Assembly: GCA_002397345.1 (NCBI GenBank)
Contig: DHAH01000027.1
Coordinates: 1 to 8,603, forward strand
Reading direction: 5' to 3'
Source of the DNA: Clostridiales bacterium UBA4959
Lineage (GTDB): Bacteria > Bacillota > Clostridia > Oscillospirales > CAG-272
Length of the DNA stretch: 8,603 nucleotides
Part shown: positions 1 to 6,434 of the stretch, in pieces
How positions within the stretch are numbered: position 1 is the stretch's first letter
How the letters are laid out: each line of letters starts with the position of its first letter
Notes under the pieces: generated by a model
Databases searched by the model: none
What the model was told of the DNA's origin: nothing
Seen by the model: the letters and a program-made list of their open reading frames with translations, nothing else
Program-made: the position numbers and the translations under genes

Positions 1-4
1 GGGT

Positions 5-29
5 CTGGGGGAGGTCTTACCTCCCCCAG
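5..29 (-). repeat. Perfect hairpin after the terminase gene, REP-like
   Basis: A perfect inverted repeat: arms 5-15 and 19-29 (11 bp, CTGGGGGAGGT against its complement) around a 3-nt loop. It lies about 40 nt beyond the stop of the terminase gene, in its downstream direction. The flank on the high-coordinate side reads GGGGATACGCTGGGGG on the minus strand, and nearly the same flank adjoins the much longer hairpin at 1904-1952. The two therefore look like members of one dispersed palindromic family. There is no T-tract after the stem, so a plain Rho-independent terminator is less likely, although a G/C stem this strong could still stall polymerase or protect a 3' end. Confidence 0.75.
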
Positions 30-68
30 CGTATCCCCACGTCCTCGTATCCCCGTTCCCCCGCCCCC

Positions 69-1334
69 TCACACATACCGGCGCATTTCGCGTTCGATTG
101 CATATTCGAGAGCGTCGAGTGTGTCGATGTCGCTGCTGCCGTCGTCGAGCCGCGAATCGCGCCCCGATTCGGCGCGATCGCTCCAGCGCGCGTCGCGGAG
201 CGCCGCGGCAACCGTTCCCGCACGTTCGGCGAGGACAAGCCGACCGGACGCGAGAAGGCGCAGCGTGAAGCGGATGCGGTCGTTGACCGGCGATTTAAGC
301 GCCAGTTTGACCGTGACAAAAGGGCAGCGTTCGCGCGCGGCGGCTTTCAACGTGCGGATCAGCACCGGTTCAGCGTTATCGCAGTAAACGGTGACTTCGC
401 AGCCAAGCACCTCAAGCCCCGCGCAGAATTCGCAGAACCGCGCCGAGAGCGCGTCGCCATCAATCGCGTCGGAATGGCGCTCGGCGTTTAAAACGACAAG
501 TCTGTTAAAGTCAGCCCGCCCGCTTTTATCGCCGTCCGCGCCGCGGCACGTTTCTTCGCCAACAGCAACGAATGCGGTCGCCGAGCGGTTGCCGCCAAAA
601 TCGACGCCCACCATAACGCGCTGTAACTTTTGTGGCGACCAATCTGCGGGCAGTATAAATTCGCCGGGATTGTCCGCGAAACGGCGGTAGACAGCGCCCT
701 CGGCGGCGACCCAGCGCCCAAGGATATATCGGTCATACCACACTGTCCCGGTATATTCGTTCTTGAGCGATGCGACGAAGCCCGGCGGAAGGTTGGGGTT
801 GTCGTCGATGATGTAGCTTTGGCAGTATATATTACCGCCGCTGTCGAGGAATTTTTTAAACCAGTGACCCGGTCCCGCAGGATTACACGTACCGTCAAAA
901 ACCGAGCAGGGGCGGTCGAGCCGCGATTTCAGCATATTAAATAAATCCGGCGACCAGGTAGTGACCTCGTCGCCGTAACAATATTTAACGCTCGCACCTT
1001 GTATTTTAGCAACCTGACCCGCGTTCGACGCGCCGAGTATAACGCAACGCTCGCCGAAAAGCGTAACCGCGCCCCCGTCACTCGCCGGTCGTCCGACGAG
1101 CGATTCGCCCCACAGCTTGCGCATAGGGTCGAGGATGTTGCGTGCCAGCGTCGCCGAAGTCGCGCCCACGAGCAGGATAATACCGCCCGAGGCGCGACGC
1201 TCGGGGTCACGAATGCGGTCGGGTATCAAAAAATAATCGCCGTAGGTCTTGCCGGAGCGTACCGCTCCGGTTTTGACGTTCCAGCGATGATTTGCAAGCA
1301 CGATAAAATCGCGCTGTTTGTCGGTAAGGGGCAT
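69..1334 (-). CDS. Phage terminase large subunit, PBSX/XtmB type
   Basis: This is the DNA-packaging motor of tailed phages: an ATPase that drives DNA into the prohead and a nuclease that cuts the concatemer. With the ATG at 1334 it has 421 residues, the usual length for the family. The start LTDKQRDF..ANHRWN leads into Walker A GAVRSGKT (about 23-30). Walker B/catalytic DE is at 122-123 (CYGDE), and a coupling-type TCNP motif is near 139-142. The RNase H-like nuclease domain has D245 (VGVDFGG), D319 (YCDNAEP) and a D402/D404/D407 cluster (SSDIDTLD). A GTG at 1340 is also in frame, but GAGG sits 5 nt before the ATG, so the ATG is preferred. Nothing looks broken. A terminase-small-like gene lies upstream; the portal gene expected next is not in the visible 68 nt. 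Family assignment is secure. Whether it belongs to a prophage or a remnant island is unknown. Confidence 0.95.
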   Translation of the reverse strand: MPLTDKQRDFIVLANHRWNVKTGAVRSGKTYGDYFLIPDRIRDPERRASGGIILLVGATSATLARNILDPMRKLWGESLVGRPASDGGAVTLFGERCVILGASNAGQVAKIQGASVKYCYGDEVTTWSPDLFNMLKSRLDRPCSVFDGTCNPAGPGHWFKKFLDSGGNIYCQSYIIDDNPNLPPGFVASLKNEYTGTVWYDRYILGRWVAAEGAVYRRFADNPGEFILPADWSPQKLQRVMVGVDFGGNRSATAFVAVGEETCRGADGDKSGRADFNRLVVLNAERHSDAIDGDALSARFCEFCAGLEVLGCEVTVYCDNAEPVLIRTLKAAARERCPFVTVKLALKSPVNDRIRFTLRLLASGRLVLAERAGTVAAALRDARWSDRAESGRDSRLDDGSSDIDTLDALEYAIEREMRRYV

Positions 1335-1360
1335 AAACACCTCATGTTAATGGAATTTGA

Positions 1361-1388
1361 GAACGTGGGATGTGGAACGTGGGGTACG
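1361..1388. repeat. Four degenerate 7-bp tandem units in the terminase spacer
   Basis: On the plus strand the stretch divides into the heptads GAACGTG, GGATGTG, GAACGTG and GGGTACG. The first and third are identical, 14 nt apart. It lies just upstream of the terminase large subunit start, in the 173-nt spacer between the two terminase genes. Heptameric intergenic repeats also appear at 4645-4663 and 6435-6453, with different core sequence. No function is evident. The rest of the spacer (1389-1507) holds only a short CGAAT/ATTCG dyad near 1434-1446 and a loose imperfect dyad at 1469-1505 after the small gene's stop. Confidence 0.5.
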
Positions 1389-1507
1389 CCAAACCCACTG
1401 CAAATTAAATAAAAAAGGTTGTCTGCGAGGCGAATTTTATTCGTCTGTTCCAAACAACATTAATATATATCGCTGCGCTAGCCATTACCACAACGGCAGC
1501 TCGATTT

Positions 1508-1699
1508 TTAACGCCGCAGCTCTGCCAATACTTCGTCTAATTTACGCAGCACGCTCTCCTCGGTGTTTTTGCGTTCCAAATATTCCGCCAGCCATTCGAG
1601 CGCGCGCATTCGATCGGAATCCTTGTCGCCGCCGAACGCGATTTGTTTGAATTCGGCGATTATATCATTTTCTATAATTTCATTTTCTTTACAGCCCAA
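1508..1699 (-). CDS. Small terminase-small-subunit-like protein, 63 aa
   Basis: A 63-residue acidic/basic helical protein directly upstream of, and codirectional with, the terminase large subunit. Its core IIAEFKQIAF followed by DRMRALEWLAEYL resembles the IAF...K.KALELLGKHL pattern near the end of many phage terminase small subunits, which recognise the packaging site. The usual N-terminal helix-turn-helix DNA-binding part is absent, so it is either a shortened relative or a separate helper protein. The start is TTG: an AAGAGG ribosome binding site lies about 9 nt upstream, and a TAA in the same frame just before the TTG excludes an earlier start. The C-terminal half (ESVLRKLDEVLAELRR) could form a coiled coil for oligomerisation. 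A good extended -10 promoter lies just upstream. That it is expressed is likely; the terminase-small role is inferred from position and a short motif. Confidence 0.6.
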   Translation of the reverse strand: MGCKENEIIENDIIAEFKQIAFGGDKDSDRMRALEWLAEYLERKNTEESVLRKLDEVLAELRR

Positions 1700-1739
1700 G
1701 ATTTATTGCCTCTTTCTCATAGTTACTTCGCATGATAAC

Positions 1740-1748
1740 ATTATAGCA
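1740..1748 (-). promoter_or_regulatory. Extended -10 promoter for the terminase pair
   Basis: On the minus strand the sequence reads TGCTATAAT, a perfect -10 hexamer (1745-1740) with the upstream TG of an extended -10. No good -35 is found at 16-18 nt, as expected for this class. The predicted start of transcription is near 1733, about 34 nt before the TTG start at 1699. The site lies directly after the T-tract of a terminator-like hairpin, so the terminase pair appears to be its own transcription unit, insulated from the lipoprotein gene. Confidence 0.6.
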
Positions 1749-1749
1749 T

Positions 1750-1806
1750 AAAAAAAGCCGGAAGTCGTCCCCTCTTTGTCCCATGTTTAAGAAGGACGAA
1801 AACCGG
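1750..1806 (-). terminator. Terminator-like hairpin with 7-T tract
   Basis: On the minus strand arm 1806-1794 pairs with arm 1770-1758 (CCGG and CGTCC blocks paired, with a 3-nt internal mismatch) around a large 23-nt loop. It is followed by seven T residues (1756-1750). The loop contains a GTCCCC..TTTGTCCC motif on the plus strand, of the kind seen at ends of REP-like elements. It may be a backup terminator for the lipoprotein transcript or the relic of a small palindromic element. The large loop and mismatches lower confidence. Confidence 0.4.
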
Positions 1807-1837
1807 TTTGTCAAGCTAATAACGTGCTTATCAAAAT

Positions 1838-1871
1838 AAAAAAGCCGCAAGAAAATAAAATTTTCCCGCGG
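1838..1871 (-). terminator. Rho-independent terminator downstream of the lipoprotein gene
   Basis: On the minus strand the stem has CCGC (1871-1868) paired with GCGG (1848-1845), a 2-nt mismatch, then GAAAA (1865-1861) paired with TTTTC (1855-1851), and a 5-nt loop. Six T residues follow (1843-1838) after one C. Its position about 100 nt beyond the stop of the lipoprotein gene, on the same strand and after the long hairpin, fits termination of that transcript. Confidence 0.6.
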
Positions 1872-1903
1872 TAAATTAATATTATATCCATTACTGCGGA
1901 GAT

Positions 1904-1952
1904 CTGGGGGGGAAGATTTAATTTTCTGCGAAAATTAAATCTTCCCCCCCAG
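1904..1952 (-). repeat. Long perfect hairpin, 22-bp stem, REP-like
   Basis: Arms 1904-1925 and 1931-1952 are exact reverse complements (22 bp) around the loop CTGCG. Each arm combines a CTGGGGGGG run with an AT-rich inner part. Beyond a 3-nt bulge (CGT, 1953-1955) the pairing resumes with GGAGAT (1898-1903) against ATCTCC (1956-1961), giving about 28 paired positions. It begins 18 nt after the lipoprotein stop. The minus-strand flank GGAGATACGCTGGGGG nearly matches the flank of the hairpin at 5-29. A stem this long and perfect is beyond what a terminator needs and suggests a mobile or REP-like palindrome that has landed after a gene end. Confidence 0.85.
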
Positions 1953-1969
1953 CGTATCTCCGTCCCCCG

Positions 1970-4564
1970 TTATTTTACGGTGGGTTCGTTTTTGTTCCCG
2001 ATCGTCAGCCTGTTGTAGAACGATGCACTCGCTCCTTCGCCAGCGTAATACGAAGTACCGTTATAACGCAGCGCGTTGATCACCGCGCATTCGCCCGACT
2101 GGACGACGGTCTGCGGACCGCCGATATTATCCGACCCGACATTGGCGACGATCAGATTTTCACACTCGGCAGCTTCGACAAGCGTTTTCACGCCATACGC
2201 GAAGCTGTTGAAAATCGTCTGATTTTTGGTGTTATAACAATAGAACAGCGTTGTCCGCACCTGTGTGTAGCCGTTGACGTCCGGCCAAATCGAAAAATCG
2301 TATTCGCTCATCCCGTTGCGGACGGCGACGGTGCCGTTTTGCAGGCAGCCTTCGATCGTACCGCTCTCGCAGTTAGCGGCGCGGACAGCGTATTTATAAC
2401 AATACGCGGTAAGCTTTTTAACTAAATGCCGGTTCGCGCCGTTAAAGTCGATGCCGCCGTATGCCCCGACAATCGCACAGTTGACAACATAAGCGTCGTC
2501 CTCGGTTGAACGCACGGCAAAAGCGCATTCGGGATTATCGATACCCGATTTATTTTCGGGGTAGAGAATGCGTATATTTCGCATACCGCTCCCCGCACCG
2601 AGCGTAATTAATGCTTGGGTGTATAAAACGTCAACCGCGTTCTTGCCGTAATAAGCGAGAATCGCTGCGCCGGAGCTGTTGTTACCCTGATCGCGTTCGG
2701 GTACGGCGCCCACGCCGCGCAGCTCCATACCGTCGGGCACGATAACGGGCGCGTCGAGCCGGTATTTGCCGCCGGGCAGATAGATAAATCCGCCGCCCGC
2801 CTTTTCCGCCGCCGCGATGAATTGCGCCAACTCGGATGATACGTCGGTCGCTCCGGTTTTATCGCCGGTAAAAACGAAAAGCTGCTCGGATTTGGGCTTG
2901 ACGGGTTTTGCGTTATAATTAATGTTATAAGCCGACAGGTCAGAGCTGTCAAGCGCATATTGCCCCTCGCCTGAGGGCGTGCCGGTGTAATTCACGCCGC
3001 ACAGTTTTACGACGCCCTTCGAGTCGTTGACCACCGGCGTCACACAGTTTAAAATACTGCCCCGCGCTACGACCATGCCCCAGCGCGCGTCGATGGAGTC
3101 GACCTGTATGCCGGTCGCACAGCCGTCGATATTAAAATCATAGAGTGAGCCCGCGAACTCGATGCGCTTTCCCTTGACGATATGCACGCCCACGGCATAA
3201 TCCTTGACGCGGACATTCGCAAACTGCGTCCACTCAAGGTCGCCCAGTATCAGCCCCTCGCCGTTCGCAAGCGTGTATGCCTTCACCGCGTCAAGTGTCG
3301 GCGCGTTAAAAGCGGAAGTAGCGTTCGCCCAATATGCCGGGTCGATAAACAGGTTCTTCCACGTGCCGACGTCGGACTGGTTATACGCCGTCGCGGCGCG
3401 GTGCAGGAAGGTGCCGTAAACACCGTCGATCGTCATTTGTTCGTGCGAGTTATCCTCGACTACGCACGCGCCGATCCCACGATAACCGTTTAATACGGTA
3501 ACGTTCATCACCGACTGGAGCATAAAGCCGTCCGACTGCCCGTTTATGTAGAAAGTGTAGGGATATGGCTTCACATCGGTGATCGACTGATCTTTATACC
3601 ACACCGTCAGCCCGTATACGCCGGCGCTGCCCCGGATGGTGAACAGCGCGGGGAGGGCGGCGTCGGTCGATTCGACGTCCGCAATGATAACGGTACCGTA
3701 TTCCCCATCGGTAACACCGTCCGGATTGCGCCAGTCGCCGCGCAGCGTGACAAACGCGGGAATCGTAATGCCGCGCGTCAGCCGGTATTTGCCGGCGGGC
3801 AGCCACACGCTGCCACCACCCTGTGCCGCGCAGTCGTCAAGCGCCTTTTGCAGCTTCGCGGAAATATCTTCTGTACCGGCAGTGTCATTGACACCATAAT
3901 CCAGCGTCAATATCTTGTCTGCGACAACAACATCGTCGGTCGGGTAAAGCGTTTTGACTATACACGGTCTGTCGGATGAACTTTGCGATAAAACTTTCAT
4001 TTCATACACCCCCGTATGCACATATCCGCTGTCAAACGAAAGCTCGTTTACAGCGTTAAAATTACTTTCAGAGATATAACCTATATGGGAACAAAAATAT
4101 TCGACCGCCGAGGTCAGCGCGCGGTCGGACGACGCGGCAAAAACCAGCTTGCGTCCGATCATTTTTATTATGTAATCATCGCCTCCGGTCAGCATAGCCG
4201 CCGCTTCTGTTGATTCGGGGCGATTTGTGGAGCCGATTAAAATTTCATACCGCGAAGCAAGCTCGCTGTCGGACGGCTTGTCCTTCGCCCAATCGGTGGC
4301 GAGCGCGAACTCCGCGCCTGTGACAGTGCCAAGTGCCTTGCGGAGCAGGACAGCCTCGGCGGTCACCGCCGGATTGGCGTAATCGGACCGTACAACGGTG
4401 AAGTTTGCCACACCATCCGACGCCAGCGGCGGCAGCTCGTCCGCTCCCCCGGCGGGCGGCACGCCCGCCACGCCGGAATCAGATACAGAAGCGCCGCCCG
4501 AGTCACAAGAAACAAAAACCGCCGCCAATACCGCGAAAATAATTAACAAGGCAAATCGTTTCAT
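1970..4564 (-). CDS. Exported lipoprotein with tandem pectate-lyase-3-like beta-helix domains
   Basis: An 864-residue protein with a lipoprotein signal (MKRF, hydrophobic stretch 4-18, cysteine at 20 after FVS), so it is probably anchored to the outer face of the membrane. A Gly/Pro/Ser-rich linker runs to about 50. Residues 52-170 (EILIGSTNRPES, then DDYIIKMIGRKLVFAASSD) resemble the N-terminal domain found on secreted Clostridia carbohydrate-active proteins, similar to the alpha-glucuronidase N-terminal fold. Two beta-helix modules follow: about 230-560 opens with GGGSVWLPAGKYRL, and about 577-855 opens with GGGFIYLPGGKYRL, each leading to LRG. This is the signature of the pectate lyase 3 / GH28-GH55-like superfamily. 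No catalytic residues can be assigned with confidence, so lyase, hydrolase or binding roles all remain open. AAAGGA lies 8 nt before the ATG. It follows dacF by 94 nt with no clear terminator, and a terminator lies downstream. Confidence 0.85.
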   Translation of the reverse strand: MKRFALLIIFAVLAAVFVSCDSGGASVSDSGVAGVPPAGGADELPPLASDGVANFTVVRSDYANPAVTAEAVLLRKALGTVTGAEFALATDWAKDKPSDSELASRYEILIGSTNRPESTEAAAMLTGGDDYIIKMIGRKLVFAASSDRALTSAVEYFCSHIGYISESNFNAVNELSFDSGYVHTGVYEMKVLSQSSSDRPCIVKTLYPTDDVVVADKILTLDYGVNDTAGTEDISAKLQKALDDCAAQGGGSVWLPAGKYRLTRGITIPAFVTLRGDWRNPDGVTDGEYGTVIIADVESTDAALPALFTIRGSAGVYGLTVWYKDQSITDVKPYPYTFYINGQSDGFMLQSVMNVTVLNGYRGIGACVVEDNSHEQMTIDGVYGTFLHRAATAYNQSDVGTWKNLFIDPAYWANATSAFNAPTLDAVKAYTLANGEGLILGDLEWTQFANVRVKDYAVGVHIVKGKRIEFAGSLYDFNIDGCATGIQVDSIDARWGMVVARGSILNCVTPVVNDSKGVVKLCGVNYTGTPSGEGQYALDSSDLSAYNINYNAKPVKPKSEQLFVFTGDKTGATDVSSELAQFIAAAEKAGGGFIYLPGGKYRLDAPVIVPDGMELRGVGAVPERDQGNNSSGAAILAYYGKNAVDVLYTQALITLGAGSGMRNIRILYPENKSGIDNPECAFAVRSTEDDAYVVNCAIVGAYGGIDFNGANRHLVKKLTAYCYKYAVRAANCESGTIEGCLQNGTVAVRNGMSEYDFSIWPDVNGYTQVRTTLFYCYNTKNQTIFNSFAYGVKTLVEAAECENLIVANVGSDNIGGPQTVVQSGECAVINALRYNGTSYYAGEGASASFYNRLTIGNKNEPTVK

Positions 4565-4644
4565 AACATATTTCCTTTCAATAACGACGCGTTATTTTTA
4601 AATTGACGGTGGTTTTCACATCCTGCGCGCAGCGTCACGATTAA

Positions 4645-4663
4645 TAAGCTATCAACCGTCAAC
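4645..4663 (-). repeat. 19-nt repeat spanning the dacF stop codon, copy A
   Basis: On the minus strand it reads GTTGACGGTTGATAGCTTA, two and a half heptads (GTTGACG, GTTGATA, GCTTA). It matches 15 of 19 positions with the copy at 6435-6453, and all four differences are transitions. The dacF TGA stop lies inside it. Part of it (ACCGTCAA on the plus strand, 4655-4662) also has an inverted partner, TTGACGGT, at 4603-4610, 44 nt away; this is too loose for a convincing terminator. A perfect palindrome CTGCGCGCAG (4623-4632) lies between. Confidence 0.5.
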
Positions 4664-5810
4664 CAAGCCCCAGCAGCCCTGTCAGCCAGTTCCAAAAACT
4701 TTTTGGCTTTTCTTTCGGTATGTCAAACGACGCGGTCAGCTCGCATTCCGCGATTTTTTTACCGTCACAGCTCCAAATAACCTTTCCCAGCGGCTGTGAT
4801 TTGGACAGCGGCGCGTAGTAAAAGTTTTTAAGCTGCACCTCGCTCTGTATCTCACCGTGACCGCGCGGTAAAACGGCGTGGACGGAGGAAGCGTTATTGA
4901 CGAATATATACGGTGAGGTTCCGCCAATGACAGGCAGCGCATATGACAGCGTGCCGGCCTCGGCAAGCGTGACGCGCTCAAGCATGCTGAATCCGTAGTC
5001 AAGCAGCGTAGTGTGATCGCGCCAATCGTCGGGCGCGTCAAGCGTTACGGCAATAAGCGTCACGCCATCGCGCTCCGCGGCGGAAACAAGGCAGCGCCCG
5101 CTTTTTTTGGTGAAACCCGTCTTAACGCCGATCGCGTCGCTGTACAGGCGCAGCAGTTTATTATGGTTTAAAAGCAGACGGGCGCCTTGACCGTTATGCA
5201 GCGGAATGGCGATGCGGCGTGTGGCTACAATCTTGCGAAAGGTTTCGTTTTTCAGTGCGTTGACGGTTAAAATCGCCAGATCGCGCGCGGAGGTGTAATG
5301 ACTTTCATTGTCAAGTCCGTGCGGGTTTGTAAAATGGGTGTGCGATAAACCAAGTTCGGCGGCTTTACTGTTCATCATGTTGGCGAACGCGTCCACACTG
5401 CCCGCGATATCGATGGCGACGGCAGCCGCCGCGTCGTTGGCGCTCTCCAGCATGACGGCATAAAGCAGCTCGCCGAGCGTCAGCTCCTCGTCAGCGTATA
5501 AATAGACCGACGAACCCTCGATCCCGACCGCTGCCGAAGAAATGGTTACTTTGTCGTCGATATTGCCGTTTTCGAGCGCGACCAGTGCGGTCATTATCTT
5601 TGTCGTCGATGCCATAGAACGGAGATCATCGGCTTTTTTTTCGAACAACACCTCGCCCGACGACGCTTCGATTAATATGGCGGAGCCTGCCGATACCGAG
5701 GGGGGCTGCGCGCCGACCGACATAATTACGGCGGGGACGATTAAAAACATCACTGAGATAACGCAGAAAAATTTAATTAAAATCTGTTTTGATAACTTTG
5801 ACTTAACCAC
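4659..5810 (-). CDS. dacF: D-alanyl-D-alanine carboxypeptidase, DacF type (penicillin-binding protein)
   Basis: A class C low-molecular-weight penicillin-binding protein of 383 residues that removes the terminal D-alanine from peptidoglycan stem peptides outside the membrane. It has a signal peptide (about 8-34) and the three active-site motifs: SxxK as S68-T-T-K71 with the nucleophile serine, SxN as S123-A-N125, and KTG at 230-232. A C-terminal beta domain (about 290-365) is followed by an amphipathic tail (SFWNWLTGLLGLG) that probably anchors it to the membrane, as in other DacA/DacF proteins. The start is GTG at 5810 with GGAGG six nt upstream. It is preceded by ytfJ/gerW about 100 nt away. 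In Bacillus, DacF acts in the forespore to tune spore cortex cross-linking. That role is inferred here from context; a vegetative DacA-like role is possible. Confidence 0.93.
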   Translation of the reverse strand: MVKSKLSKQILIKFFCVISVMFLIVPAVIMSVGAQPPSVSAGSAILIEASSGEVLFEKKADDLRSMASTTKIMTALVALENGNIDDKVTISSAAVGIEGSSVYLYADEELTLGELLYAVMLESANDAAAAVAIDIAGSVDAFANMMNSKAAELGLSHTHFTNPHGLDNESHYTSARDLAILTVNALKNETFRKIVATRRIAIPLHNGQGARLLLNHNKLLRLYSDAIGVKTGFTKKSGRCLVSAAERDGVTLIAVTLDAPDDWRDHTTLLDYGFSMLERVTLAEAGTLSYALPVIGGTSPYIFVNNASSVHAVLPRGHGEIQSEVQLKNFYYAPLSKSQPLGKVIWSCDGKKIAECELTASFDIPKEKPKSFWNWLTGLLGLG

Positions 5811-5910
5811 AGCGCGCCTCCGGAAACATCTTCACATATGAATATTTATTAATATTTATATGAAAAAACGTTGGCGCATATGCGTCCGGTGCATTTATCG
5901 AATTTTAGTA

Positions 5911-6408
5911 TTAAATACCGGCTGCGGGATCGTCGCATTCACCTTCGTCCTTTTCGCGGGCAAAGGCTTTTTTCAATTTTGCGATTATCTCCGGCGAGCG
6001 GTCGAGCAGCGAACCGACGGCTTCGATGATGCCTGCGGCGCCCGGCGCGTGCGGCTGGGAGATGTTAAGCAGCTCTACATCGCCGCTCTCTTTGATTATA
6101 ATAAAGCATATCGGCGTAACTGTCAATCCCGTTCCGCCGCCGCCTCCGAAATTCTGCTGGGGCATCTGTTTGCCGTTGCTGTTCGAAGAAGCGGACGAGG
6201 ACGCATTATTTGTTTGCTGAGCGGCTTTTGCCCCCTTGCCGAAATAATCAACGCCGCCTGACGCGAATCCGACCGACACGCGCGAAACGGGAATAATCGT
6301 GGATTTTCCCGCGGGAATAGGTTCGCCGACGATTGTGTCGGCGTCGACAAGCTCTTTTATGTTGGACAGCGATGTGGCGATAATATCGCCGAGTTTGCTT
6401 TCAGGCAT
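5911..6408 (-). CDS. ytfJ: Spore protein YtfJ/GerW family
   Basis: A 165-residue protein of the GerW/YtfJ family, made in the forespore and needed in Bacillus for normal germination (SleB-dependent cortex breakdown). The conserved N-terminal part has LGDIIATSLSNIKELVDADTIVGEPI (about 6-31, given here as motif positions) and the IPVSRVSVGFASGG strand (39-52). A low-complexity Ser/Asn/Gly linker (about 60-93, including a run of five Gly) is typical of the family. The C-terminal conserved part is GLTVTPICFIII...VELL (94-114), then a helical end and an acidic tail. The length is normal. ATG at 6408 has GGAGG eight nt upstream. It lies 33 nt after the DUF2953 gene, the same order as ytfI-ytfJ in Bacillus subtilis. 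Confidence 0.95.
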   Translation of the reverse strand: MPESKLGDIIATSLSNIKELVDADTIVGEPIPAGKSTIIPVSRVSVGFASGGVDYFGKGAKAAQQTNNASSSASSNSNGKQMPQQNFGGGGGTGLTVTPICFIIIKESGDVELLNISQPHAPGAAGIIEAVGSLLDRSPEIIAKLKKAFAREKDEGECDDPAAGI

Positions 6409-6434
6409 TTATTTTTCCTCCGTTTATATAACTG

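Noticed and set aside
488..898. 136-residue minus-strand reading frame inside the terminase gene
   Set aside because: It overlaps the terminase in another frame, and its Arg/Ser/Thr-rich translation has no recognisable motif; it is a shadow of a GC-rich gene.
1809..1814. Perfect TTGACA -35 box on the minus strand
   Set aside because: No acceptable -10 at 16-18 nt; the nearest good -10 (1740-1745) is far too distant.
4580..4599. AATAACG/CGTTATT hairpin followed by TTT on the plus strand
   Set aside because: AT-rich 7-bp stem with a 3-nt loop and no plus-strand gene to terminate; too weak to call.
4603..4662. Inverted repeat TTGACGGT/ACCGTCAA after dacF as a terminator
   Set aside because: An 8-bp stem with a 44-nt loop and no real T-tract; better explained as two copies of a short repeat in opposite orientation.
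5875..5884. Perfect palindrome CGCATATGCG as an operator
   Set aside because: Ten bases only, single copy in the window and not placed at a defined promoter; it overlaps the weak GCATA box and may be chance.
5860..6261. 133-residue plus-strand reading frame across ytfJ
   Set aside because: Antisense to the clearly real ytfJ gene, with no domain or convincing ribosome binding site.
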